Origin: DATLHO01 sp035539855 | GTDB taxonomy: Bacteria; Bacteroidota; Ignavibacteria; OLB7 | Direction of reading: 5' to 3' | Assembly: GCA_035539855.1 (NCBI GenBank) | Contig: DATLHO010000320.1 | Location: 1 to 7,732, forward strand | Length of the DNA stretch: 7,732 nt | Part shown: positions 1 through 5,609 of the stretch, piece by piece | How positions within the stretch are numbered: position 1 is the stretch's first letter | Layout: each line of letters begins with the position of its first letter | The notes under the pieces: generated by a model | Database searches by the model: none | What the model saw: only the letters and a program-made list of their open reading frames with translations | Told to the model about the DNA's origin: nothing | Program-made: the position numbers and the translations under genes

Positions 1-261
1 TTCCGCGCGAAGTTCAACGAGGAGGCCGGCGCGATGGCGGCGCTGGGATACGACGCGATGAAGATCCTCGCGAAGGTCATCGCCGACGCGGGCAAGGCCG
101 ATCGCGAGTCGATCGCCACCGGTCTGGCGAAGCTCACGAACTACCAGGGTGTGACCGGCACGATCTCGATCGACGCGCAGCACAACGCGACGAAGCCGGC
201 GGTGGTCCTCGAGATCAAGGGTGGACGTCCGACGTACGTCTCGACGGTCCAGCCCGGCTGA
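1..261 (+). CDS. Branched-chain amino acid ABC transporter, periplasmic substrate-binding protein (C-terminal part)
   Basis: This is the last 86 residues of a LivJ/LivK-type (type I periplasmic binding fold) protein. The reading frame is open from the first base of the window, so the gene begins upstream; the ATG at 34 is internal. The end of the protein shows the usual family pattern: a helix reading AALGYDAMKILAKVIADAG, then the block YQGVTGTISIDAQHNATKP (a GVTG-T-(I/S)-(F/I)D turn followed by a lysine-proline), then a strand VVLEIKGG and a short C-terminal tail. The signal peptide and ligand pocket lie outside the window. The stop codon TGA shares its A with the ATG of livH (TGATG), so the two are probably translationally coupled. 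By family, the protein captures Leu/Ile/Val or a similar amino acid, amide or organic acid and delivers it to the LivHM permease. The exact substrate cannot be told from this fragment. Confidence 0.9.
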   Translation, partial: FRAKFNEEAGAMAALGYDAMKILAKVIADAGKADRESIATGLAKLTNYQGVTGTISIDAQHNATKPAVVLEIKGGRPTYVSTVQPG

Positions 262-1169
262 TGAACGAATTCCTCCAACAGATCATCAACGGCCTGGCGC
301 TCGGGGCGATCTACGCGCTCATCGCGCTGGGCTACACGATGATCTACGGCGTGCTCCGGTTCATCAACTTCGCCCATGGCGACGTGTTCATGGTCGGAGC
401 GTACATCGGCTATTACGCCTATCCGAAACTGGTCGCGGCGGCGGGTGACGGCTACACCGCCGCGGCCGGCGTGCTGCTGGCCGCGATGCTCGGCTGTGGC
501 CTGCTCGGCGTGATCATCGAGTTCCTCGCCTACCGCCCGCTGCGCAATCGTCCGAAGCTCACCGTGCTGATCACCGCGATCGGCGTCTCGCTGTTTCTGG
601 AGTACACCGGACAGCTCCCGATGGTCTTCGGCGCCGACTACAAGACGTTCCCGACGCTCGTGCCGTACACGTCGCTCGTCGATGCCGGCGGCATCCATCT
701 TTCGAGCAACGACGTGCTCGTCTTCGTCGTGGCGATCTCGCTGATGGTGCTGCTGCGGATCATCGTGATGAACACGAAGATCGGCACAGCCATGCGCGCG
801 GTCTCGATGAACATGAGCGCCGCGTCGCTGATGGGCATCAACATCAACCGCGTCATCAGCTTCACGTTCTTCCTCGGCTCGGCCCTCGCGGGCGCCGGCG
901 CGATCCTGTTCTCGATGAGCTACCCGAAGATCAATCCCCTGATGGGAATTCTTCCGGGACTCAAGGCGTTCGTCGCGGCGGTCCTCGGCGGCATCGGCCA
1001 CATCCCGGGCGCCGCGGCCGGCGGCTTCCTCATCGGCATCGCCGAGACGCTCACCGCTGGTTACGTCAGCCCGGGCCTGCGCGACGCCATCGTCTTCGGC
1101 ATCCTCATCCTGATCCTCATTCTCAAGCCGAGCGGACTCTTCGGGCGCGGCGGAGCGGAGAAGGTATGA
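261..1169 (+). CDS. livH: Branched-chain amino acid ABC transporter permease LivH
   Basis: This 302-residue integral membrane protein is of typical LivH length. It begins with the family hallmark NGLALGAIYALIALGYTMIYG (residues 10-30), followed by RFINFAHGD (33-41), which is the (L)NFAHG motif of LivH permeases. About eight hydrophobic segments follow. The cytoplasmic coupling region that contacts the ATPase lies around residues 185-217 (LMGININRVISFTFFLGSAL then AGAGA). The C-terminus ends in ILKPSGLFGR, the usual LivH/LivM ending. It forms one half of the inner-membrane channel, paired with LivM. The start ATG overlaps the upstream stop by one base and has no Shine-Dalgarno sequence of its own, so it probably relies on coupling. 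It overlaps livM by 4 nt (ATGA). The family call is secure; the transported substrate is inferred only from the family. Confidence 0.96.
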   Translation: MNEFLQQIINGLALGAIYALIALGYTMIYGVLRFINFAHGDVFMVGAYIGYYAYPKLVAAAGDGYTAAAGVLLAAMLGCGLLGVIIEFLAYRPLRNRPKLTVLITAIGVSLFLEYTGQLPMVFGADYKTFPTLVPYTSLVDAGGIHLSSNDVLVFVVAISLMVLLRIIVMNTKIGTAMRAVSMNMSAASLMGININRVISFTFFLGSALAGAGAILFSMSYPKINPLMGILPGLKAFVAAVLGGIGHIPGAAAGGFLIGIAETLTAGYVSPGLRDAIVFGILILILILKPSGLFGRGGAEKV

Positions 1170-2179
1170 TGCGACGCCTCGGACCCTGGATCGGCCTGCT
1201 CGTCGCGGGCGTCGCCGTCGTCGCGCTCTCGTTCGCGGTCGACGGGCTCGGCTCGTACGACCGCCGGATCGTGCTGACGATCGGGATCAACATGATCCTC
1301 GCCACGTCGCTGAACCTCATCAACGGCTTCACCGGACAGTTCTCGCTCGGCCACGCGGGCTTCATGGGCATCGGCGCCTATGCCTCGGCGATCGTCTCGA
1401 CGATCGTCGCGCCGGAGATGTTCGGCTCGGCGCCGGAGAACTTCGGGGGAAGCCTTCTGTTCGTGCTGCCGATGCTCGCCGGCGGCATCGTCGCGGCGCT
1501 CGCCGGTCTACTCGTCGGCATCCCGTCGCTGCGGCTCAAGGGTGACTATCTGGCGATCGTGACGCTCGGCTTCGGTGAGATCATCCGCGTGATCATCCAG
1601 AACATCCCGGAGGTCGGCGGCTCGCTCGGGCTGGCGAACATCCCGATCTACTCGAACTGGATCTGGATCTTCCTGACGCTCTCGGTGCTCGTGTTCATCG
1701 TGCAGAACCTGATGCGCTCGACCTACGGCAAGGGCTTCCTCGCCGTGCGCGACGACGAGATCGCCGCCGAGGCGACCGGCATCGACACCACGCGCTACAA
1801 GGTCACCGCGTTCGTCATCGGCGCGTTCTTCGCCGGCGTCGCCGGCGCGCTCTACGGACACTTCAACGGCCTGATCCGCCCGGACGACTTCGGCTTCCTC
1901 AAGTCCGTCGAGATCGTCGTGATGGTGATCCTCGGCGGCATGGGCTCGACCTACGGCGTGCTGTTCGCCGCAGCGATCCTGACATACCTGCCGGAGTGGC
2001 TGCGCGACATCGACATCGCCGGCGTCAGCCTCAGCGAGTTCCGCATGTCGATCTACGCGCTGGCGCTGATCGTGCTGATGCTGCTGCGCCCGCAGGGACT
2101 CTTCGGCGACTTCAATCTGCTGCGCTCGATCAGAGCGATCCGCTCGCGCAAGCAGCAGCAGGAGCCGGTGATCCGGTGA
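1166..2179 (+). CDS. livM: Branched-chain amino acid ABC transporter permease LivM
   Basis: This 337-residue permease is the partner of LivH. After an N-terminal hydrophobic segment (about residues 8-30) comes the signature block at about 50-72, containing LINGFTGQFSLGHAGFMGIG, which is diagnostic for LivM. LRLKGDYLAIVTLGFGE (about 122-138) and AVRDDEIAAEATGID (about 193-207) follow, the latter being the conserved cytoplasmic loop that docks the ATPases. The C-terminus LLRPQGLFG is also typical. The start lies inside the livH stop (ATGATG). The first ATG (1166) gives a 4-nt overlap, and the second (1169) is one codon later. A GGAG at 1157-1160 sits 5 nt before the first ATG and 8 nt before the second, so spacing slightly favours the second, with only one residue at stake. 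The GTG of the next gene lies in its last codons (GTGA). Confidence 0.96.
   Translation: MMRRLGPWIGLLVAGVAVVALSFAVDGLGSYDRRIVLTIGINMILATSLNLINGFTGQFSLGHAGFMGIGAYASAIVSTIVAPEMFGSAPENFGGSLLFVLPMLAGGIVAALAGLLVGIPSLRLKGDYLAIVTLGFGEIIRVIIQNIPEVGGSLGLANIPIYSNWIWIFLTLSVLVFIVQNLMRSTYGKGFLAVRDDEIAAEATGIDTTRYKVTAFVIGAFFAGVAGALYGHFNGLIRPDDFGFLKSVEIVVMVILGGMGSTYGVLFAAAILTYLPEWLRDIDIAGVSLSEFRMSIYALALIVLMLLRPQGLFGDFNLLRSIRAIRSRKQQQEPVIR
2160..2164 (+). promoter_or_regulatory. Candidate ribosome binding site for the P-loop kinase gene
   Basis: An AGGAG lies inside the last codons of livM, 11 nt before the GTG at 2176. The spacing is a little long, but together with the GTGA stop/start overlap it supports the chosen start. 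Confidence 0.45.
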
Positions 2180-2763
2180 TCGCGGCGGGTCCTTCGGCGG
2201 CGGCGGAGGGCATCGGCCGCCGCATCCAGATCCTCGGGAACAGTTGCGCGGGAAAGAGCACGCTCGGCGCGGAGCTGTCGCGATCGCTCGGCCTTCCGCT
2301 CGTCGAGCTCGATGCGCTCAACTGGCTGCCCGGCTGGGTCGGGCTCAACGAAACCGATCCGCAGGAGTTCGAGCGGCGCATCCGCGAGGCGACCGCGGGC
2401 GACGCATGGGTCGTCGCGGGCTCGTATGCCGCGTTCACCCGGCGGGCCTTCTGGGATCGCCTCGAGACCGTAATCTGGCTCGACCTTCCGATGAGCCTGC
2501 TGCTGGCGCGTGTGCTCGCGCGATCGTGGCGGCGCTGGCGGACGAAGGAGCTGCTCTGGGGAACGAACTACGAGAGCTTCTTCGATCACTTCAAGCTCTG
2601 GCGCGGCGACGATTCGCTGATCTGGTGGATCGTCACCCAGCACGCCCGCAAGCGACGATCGATGCTTCGGCTGCAGTCGGCTCCCGAGTGGTCGCACATT
2701 CGATTCATCCGTCTGCGGTCGCTCGCGGAGATCCGCGAGTTCGCGTCGACCGCGCGCGTATAG
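2176..2763 (+). CDS. P-loop kinase-like protein (adenylate kinase / FlaR-related family)
   Basis: This 195-residue soluble protein resembles the small nucleoside/nucleotide-kinase-like ATPases often annotated as adenylate kinase or 'DNA topology modulation protein FlaR'. A Walker A motif GNSCAGKST occupies residues 21-29. It is followed by LPLVELDALNWLPGW (40-54), the family's D-A-L-x-W-x-P-G-W acceptor-side motif. WVVAGSYA (78-85) comes next, where many members have WV-DGNY, and then VIWLDLP (99-105), the Walker-B-like strand. An arginine-rich lid (R112, R116, R119, R120, R122) ends near WGTNYESF. The substrate of this family is poorly defined, so no reaction is assigned. I chose GTG 2176 because it starts just before the P-loop strand and overlaps the livM stop (GTGA). 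The longer open frame upstream lies inside livM and has arginine/histidine-rich out-of-frame character. The overlap implies co-expression with livM although no transport role is evident. Confidence 0.82.
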   Translation: MIAAGPSAAAEGIGRRIQILGNSCAGKSTLGAELSRSLGLPLVELDALNWLPGWVGLNETDPQEFERRIREATAGDAWVVAGSYAAFTRRAFWDRLETVIWLDLPMSLLLARVLARSWRRWRTKELLWGTNYESFFDHFKLWRGDDSLIWWIVTQHARKRRSMLRLQSAPEWSHIRFIRLRSLAEIREFASTARV

Positions 2764-2808
2764 CTCCACACGGCATCGCCTGGAACACTCCGAACGAGCT
2801 CCAACACG

Positions 2809-3366
2809 ATGAAGACCCAGTACTACACCGCATCGAGCCTCGACGGATTCATCGCCACGCCCGAGGACTCGCTCGAGTGGCTCTTCGCGCTCGGCGATGT
2901 CGAGACGACGTCGTACCCCGAGTTCATCGCCGACGTGGGCGCGCTCGCCATGGGCTCGACGACGTACGAGTGGATGTTGCGACACGCGGTCGGCCCGGAG
3001 GCGACGCATCCCGAGCCGTGGCCGTACGCGATGCCGACGTGGGTGTTCTCGACGCGGGAGCTGCCTCCGGTGCCCGGCGCCGACATCCGCTTCGTGCGCG
3101 GTGACGTGCGCCCGGTGCACGCCGCAATGGCCGAGGCCGCGGGCGGGCGGAACATCTGGCTCGTCGGCGGCGGAGATCTCGTCGGACAGTTCCATGACGC
3201 CGGCCTGCTCGACGAGATCATCGTGACGTTCGGCTCGGTGACGCTCGGCGCGGGACGCCCGCTGCTTCCGAGGATGATCACGAGTCCGTCGCTCCGGCTG
3301 ACCTCGGCCCGCGCGCTCGGAGAGGGATTCGCCGAGCTGCGGTACGACGTTCCACGCCGGTCGTAG
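2809..3366 (+). CDS. Dihydrofolate reductase family protein (RibD C-terminal fold)
   Basis: This 185-residue protein belongs to the broad DHFR/RibD-C superfamily of small NAD(P)H-dependent reductases (YyaP/YwjB-like). It opens with YYTASSLDGFIA (residues 5-16); D12 is in the conserved S-x-DG-x-IA motif. An ALAMGSTTYEWM block follows (helix after the second strand), then TWVFSTRELP (cofactor-side strand). NIWLVGGGDLVGQF carries the glycine-rich LVGGGDL at 118-124, where family members bind NADPH. The end, with TLGAGRPLLPR, is also typical. Length and motif order are complete, so the protein looks intact. The true substrate is unknown for most of this family, and it should not be taken as the housekeeping folA or as ribD without support. 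The ATG at 2809 follows a 45-nt gap after the kinase gene. No good Shine-Dalgarno sequence is visible, but the start is well placed just before the first strand. Confidence 0.88.
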   Translation: MKTQYYTASSLDGFIATPEDSLEWLFALGDVETTSYPEFIADVGALAMGSTTYEWMLRHAVGPEATHPEPWPYAMPTWVFSTRELPPVPGADIRFVRGDVRPVHAAMAEAAGGRNIWLVGGGDLVGQFHDAGLLDEIIVTFGSVTLGAGRPLLPRMITSPSLRLTSARALGEGFAELRYDVPRRS

Positions 3367-3392
3367 GCGACGTGCTCGCCGTCGTTCCTTCG

Positions 3393-3400
3393 TATGTTGC
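3393..3400 (+). promoter_or_regulatory. Possible promoter -10/-7 element (TATGTTGC)
   Basis: TATGTTGC lies in the 58-nt gap before the small membrane-protein gene, 24 nt before its GTG. It fits a TAnnnT -10 hexamer and the first part of the Bacteroidota-type TAnnTTTG box. A similar CCTTC plus TAnnTTGC arrangement precedes dnaE. No convincing -35 or -33 partner is visible. This is an inference from pattern and position only. Confidence 0.3.
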
Positions 3401-3413
3401 CGGCCGTCGGCCC

Positions 3414-3417
3414 GAGG
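3414..3417 (+). promoter_or_regulatory. Ribosome binding site deciding the GTG start at 3425
   Basis: GAGG ends 7 nt before the GTG at 3425. This is one of the few well-spaced Shine-Dalgarno-like sequences in the window and is the main reason for accepting that non-ATG start. Confidence 0.5.
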
Positions 3418-3424
3418 TGGCGTC

Positions 3425-3865
3425 GTGGGTCTGAGTCGATCGCAATTGCTGGCGCTCTCAGGTGGCGCGGCGCTGATCGTCGGCGCGTTTCTGCCGCTCG
3501 CGATCGACGGCGAGGTCGTCGTACGGATGCTCGGCGCGAGCGCTCCGGCGCGCGACAGTGACACGGGCCAGGGACTGCGCACGACACTTGCCGTGGTGGG
3601 AACGATCACCGTGCTCTACGGCGCGATCGTCATCCTGCTGTCGACGTGGTGGTCGTCCGCGCGGCATCTGCTGGTCCCGGCGGTCGTCGGCCTTATCGCC
3701 GTACTCGCCTTCGTGGTCATCTCCGGCACTCGCGACGTAGAGCCCGGAGCTGGTGCGCTCGCAATGCTCGCCGGACACGCACTGACGCTCGCGGCCGCGG
3801 CACGAGACCGGCGCAATTATCGAAGCGCGACGCGCCCGACGAGCAATGACGACGGGCTCCCGTAG
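3425..3865 (+). CDS. Small four-helix integral membrane protein of unknown function
   Basis: I do not recognise a family for this 146-residue protein. It has four clear hydrophobic segments: about residues 7-27 (ending in a proline at 24), 53-75, 81-100 and 108-126. A polar loop of about 25 residues (28-52) links the first two, and a charged C-terminal tail follows (RDRRNYRS and onwards). No catalytic or metal-binding motif stands out, apart from a lone histidine (H118) in the last helix. The GTG start is supported by the GAGG 7 nt upstream and by its position right before the first helix. It sits between the DHFR-like gene and livG, separated from livG by 44 nt. Unlike the two genes before it, it may have its own promoter (TATGTTGC at 3393). 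Codon composition matches the neighbours, so it looks like a real gene, but its role is not inferable. Confidence 0.7.
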   Translation: MGLSRSQLLALSGGAALIVGAFLPLAIDGEVVVRMLGASAPARDSDTGQGLRTTLAVVGTITVLYGAIVILLSTWWSSARHLLVPAVVGLIAVLAFVVISGTRDVEPGAGALAMLAGHALTLAAAARDRRNYRSATRPTSNDDGLP

Positions 3866-3871
3866 CCTGAT

Positions 3872-3884
3872 CCGCAATCCGCAA
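3872..3884 (+). repeat. CCGYAA leader repeat upstream of livG
   Basis: CCGCAATCCGCAA is made of two head-to-tail TCCGCAA units (3871-3877 and 3878-3884). It ends 25 nt before the livG GTG. A 13-mer with a single difference occurs upstream of livF (4698-4710). A degenerate CCGTAG at 3860-3865 overlaps the previous stop codon. The function is unknown. Confidence 0.5.
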
Positions 3885-3909
3885 CCGACATCGAAATCAA
3901 CAGCCGCCG

Positions 3910-4674
3910 GTGCCCCTTCTCACACTCGATGCCCTGACCATGCGCTTCGGCGGCCTGACGGCCGTCGGCGATCTCAACATGTCCGTGCCCGAGCGCGCGC
4001 TCGTCGGCCTGATCGGTCCCAACGGCGCGGGCAAGACCACGGTGTTCAACGTCATCACCGGCGTCTACGAGCCGAGCGAAGGATCGGTGACCTTCGACGG
4101 AGCGAGCATCGTCGGTCGGCGTCCGCACGAGATCGCGCATGCGGGGATCGCCCGCACGTTCCAGAACATCCGCCTGTTCCCGTCGATGACCGTCGCCGAG
4201 AACGTGCGCGTCGGCTTCAACAACCTCGCGCGCACCGGTCTGGTCGGCTCGATCGTGCAGCTCGGACGCTATCACGCCGAGGAGGCCGACTTCGACCGGC
4301 GCACCGACGAGCTGCTCGACATGTTCAAGCTGCTTCCGGAGCGCGCCGAGCTGGCGAAGAGTCTCAGCTACGGCGACCAGCGTCGGGTCGAGATCGTGCG
4401 CGCGCTTGCGACGCGCCCGAAGCTGCTGCTGCTCGACGAGCCGGCGGCGGGCATGAACCCGACCGAGAAGGCGGAGCTCATGAAGCTCATCCGCTACATT
4501 CGCGACACGCTCGGCATCTCGATCATGCTCATCGAGCACGACATGAAGGTCGTCATGGGCATCTGCGAGCACGTCACGGTCCTGGACTACGGCGTGAAGA
4601 TCGCCGAGGGAACGCCCGAGCAGGTCAAGTCGAATCCGAAGGTCATCGAGGCGTACCTGGGCGAAGCGGTCTAG
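3910..4674 (+). CDS. livG: Branched-chain amino acid ABC transporter ATP-binding protein LivG
   Basis: This 254-residue ATPase has all the motifs needed for ATP hydrolysis. Walker A GPNGAGKTT spans residues 36-44. The Q-loop region is FQNIRLFPSMTVAENV. The ABC signature is LSYGDQRR (from 152), Walker B is LLLLDEP with D176/E177, and the switch histidine is H210 in LIEHDMKV. The LSYG signature (rather than LSGG) and the ending ...VIEAYLGE identify LivG rather than LivF. It powers the LivHM channel together with LivF. The GTG at 3910 is the natural start because PLLTLDALTMRFGG is the usual N-terminal strand. No Shine-Dalgarno sequence precedes it, so initiation is either SD-independent or from a leaderless or short-leader RNA. 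It is separated from livM by three non-transport genes, which is unusual for this normally contiguous operon. Confidence 0.96.
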   Translation: MPLLTLDALTMRFGGLTAVGDLNMSVPERALVGLIGPNGAGKTTVFNVITGVYEPSEGSVTFDGASIVGRRPHEIAHAGIARTFQNIRLFPSMTVAENVRVGFNNLARTGLVGSIVQLGRYHAEEADFDRRTDELLDMFKLLPERAELAKSLSYGDQRRVEIVRALATRPKLLLLDEPAAGMNPTEKAELMKLIRYIRDTLGISIMLIEHDMKVVMGICEHVTVLDYGVKIAEGTPEQVKSNPKVIEAYLGEAV

Positions 4675-4697
4675 CCGCGAGCCGAGTATCCGTAACC

Positions 4698-4710
4698 CCG
4701 TAATCCGCAA
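4698..4710 (+). repeat. CCGYAA leader repeat upstream of livF
   Basis: CCGTAATCCGCAA matches the 13-mer before livG at 12 of 13 positions. A further CCGTAA at 4690-4695 makes three similar units at 8- and 7-nt steps. The last unit ends 9 nt before the livF GTG. It lies in the 45-nt livG-livF gap. Confidence 0.5.
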
Positions 4711-4719
4711 GATCGCCCA

Positions 4720-5427
4720 GTGCTCAACATCCAGGACCTCCACGTCTCCTACGGCGCGATCGGCGCGATCAAGGGTATCAGCTTCCACGTGCCGTCGCGC
4801 TCGATCGTGACGTTGATCGGAGCCAACGGCGCGGGCAAGACCACGACGCTGCGCACGATCTCGGGACTGCTGCGCGCGGTCTCGGGTACCGTGACCTTCC
4901 AGGGCAAGGACATCACCAACCGTCCTCCGCACGAGATCGTGCGACTGGGTGTCTGCCAGTCGCCCGAGGGGCGCATGATCTTCCCCGGCCTCAGCGTGCG
5001 CGAGAACCTGATGATGGGAGCGTACCTGCGCAAGGACCGCGCGGAGATCGAGAAGGACCTCGAGTACAACTTCTCGATCTTCCCACGACTCAAGGAGCGC
5101 CTGAAGCAGGCAGGCGGAACGCTCTCCGGCGGCGAGCAGCAGATGCTCGCGATCGCGCGCGCGCTGATGTCGCGACCGCACCTGCTGCTGCTCGACGAGC
5201 CGTCGCTGGGCATCGCGCCACTGCTCGTCAAGCTGATCTTCGAGAAGATCCAGGAGATCAACCGCGACCTCGGCACGACGATCCTGCTGGTCGAGCAGAA
5301 CGCGCACATGGCGCTGGGCATCGCATCGTATGCCTATGTCCTCGAGACCGGCGAGGTCACGCTCGAGGGTCCGGCGGCCGAGCTCGCCTCGAACGAGGAA
5401 GTCCAGAAGGCCTACCTCGGCATGTAG
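4720..5427 (+). CDS. livF: Branched-chain amino acid ABC transporter ATP-binding protein LivF
   Basis: This 235-residue ATPase, of usual LivF length, is the second nucleotide-binding subunit of the importer. It begins LNIQDLHVSYGAIGAIKGIS, as LivF proteins do. Walker A GANGAGKTT is at 34-42. The LivF-typical CQSPEGRMIFPGLSVRENL block follows. The ABC signature LSGGEQQM begins at 135, and Walker B has D159/E160 in LLLLDEP. LLVEQNAHMAL places glutamine where LivG has the switch histidine; this VEQN is a family trait of LivF and not damage. The C-terminus VQKAYLGM is typical. The GTG start has no Shine-Dalgarno sequence but is fixed by alignment to the first beta strand. It follows livG after 45 nt and ends the transporter locus. 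No hairpin plus T-run terminator follows it. Confidence 0.96.
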   Translation: MLNIQDLHVSYGAIGAIKGISFHVPSRSIVTLIGANGAGKTTTLRTISGLLRAVSGTVTFQGKDITNRPPHEIVRLGVCQSPEGRMIFPGLSVRENLMMGAYLRKDRAEIEKDLEYNFSIFPRLKERLKQAGGTLSGGEQQMLAIARALMSRPHLLLLDEPSLGIAPLLVKLIFEKIQEINRDLGTTILLVEQNAHMALGIASYAYVLETGEVTLEGPAAELASNEEVQKAYLGM

Positions 5428-5478
5428 CGCGCCGCGGCCGCATCCGGAATACCACCCCACATTGAGACGCAATCGCCG

Positions 5479-5487
5479 TGTGGATAA
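5479..5487 (-). promoter_or_regulatory. Candidate DnaA box upstream of dnaE
   Basis: TGTGGATAA on the + strand is TTATCCACA on the - strand, the exact consensus DnaA 9-mer. A degenerate second copy (GGGGGATAA, 7 of 9) lies at 5490-5498. It lies 50-60 nt upstream of a putative promoter element and about 123 nt before the dnaE ATG at 5610. DnaA acts as a transcription factor at such boxes in several bacteria. Binding here is inferred, and one perfect 9-mer can occur by chance. Confidence 0.45.
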
Positions 5488-5499
5488 CCGGGGGATAAC
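5482..5499 (+). repeat. Direct GGATAAC repeat, 11-nt period
   Basis: GGATAAC occurs at 5482-5488 and again at 5493-5499, a step of 11 nt, close to one helical turn. This would put two binding sites on the same face of the DNA. It overlaps the candidate DnaA box. Confidence 0.5.
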
Positions 5500-5528
5500 T
5501 CGTGTCCGCTCCGGCGCGACGCCTTCTC

Positions 5529-5536
5529 TAACTTGC
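5529..5536 (+). promoter_or_regulatory. Possible promoter -10/-7 element of dnaE (TAACTTGC)
   Basis: TAACTTGC is preceded by CCTTC and closely resembles the element before the small membrane-protein gene (TATGTTGC at 3393). It fits TAnnnT and the first part of TAnnTTTG. If used, transcription would begin about 5-10 nt downstream, upstream of both candidate dnaE start codons (5574 and 5610). No clear upstream -35/-33 partner is seen. Confidence 0.35.
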
Positions 5537-5609
5537 ACCCCACGTCGCCGCCCTCGCGTCACCGGGCGACGCAATGACGACCGCTCCCCAACCCTGGTCC
5601 CCCGCAACG

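Noticed and set aside
141..1001. 286-codon open frame on the - strand opposite livH
   Set aside because: It is rich in D, R, E and H with no motif, and livH on the + strand is unambiguous.
1996..2175. N-terminal extension of the kinase-like gene into livM (ATG at 1996)
   Set aside because: The extra 60 residues are arginine/alanine-rich out-of-frame livM sequence. The P-loop domain begins just after the GTG at 2176, which overlaps the livM stop.
3399..3413. Small GGCC-GTC-GGCC hairpin before the membrane-protein gene
   Set aside because: The stem is only 4 bp and such pairings are frequent by chance in DNA this GC-rich.
2053..3609. 518-codon open frame on the - strand opposite the kinase-like and DHFR-like genes
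   Set aside because: The sequence is arginine-rich with no domain. The + strand frames here have clear P-loop and DHFR-fold motifs. It is a shadow.
4537..5320. Loss of the switch histidine in LivF (VEQN in place of the LivG-type IEH) as a defect
   Set aside because: VEQN is the normal LivF sequence at this position, so it is a family trait and does not indicate a broken ATPase.
5428..5445. Palindromic GC-rich sequence after livF (CCGCGG and GCGGCCGC) as a terminator
   Set aside because: There is no loop between the arms and no T-run follows, so it does not look like a Rho-independent terminator.
3817..5607. 596-codon open frame on the - strand opposite livG and livF
   Set aside because: Its product is arginine/aspartate/leucine-rich low-complexity sequence without motifs, and it lies opposite two genes with complete ABC ATPase motifs. 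It is an antisense shadow caused by high GC at third codon positions.
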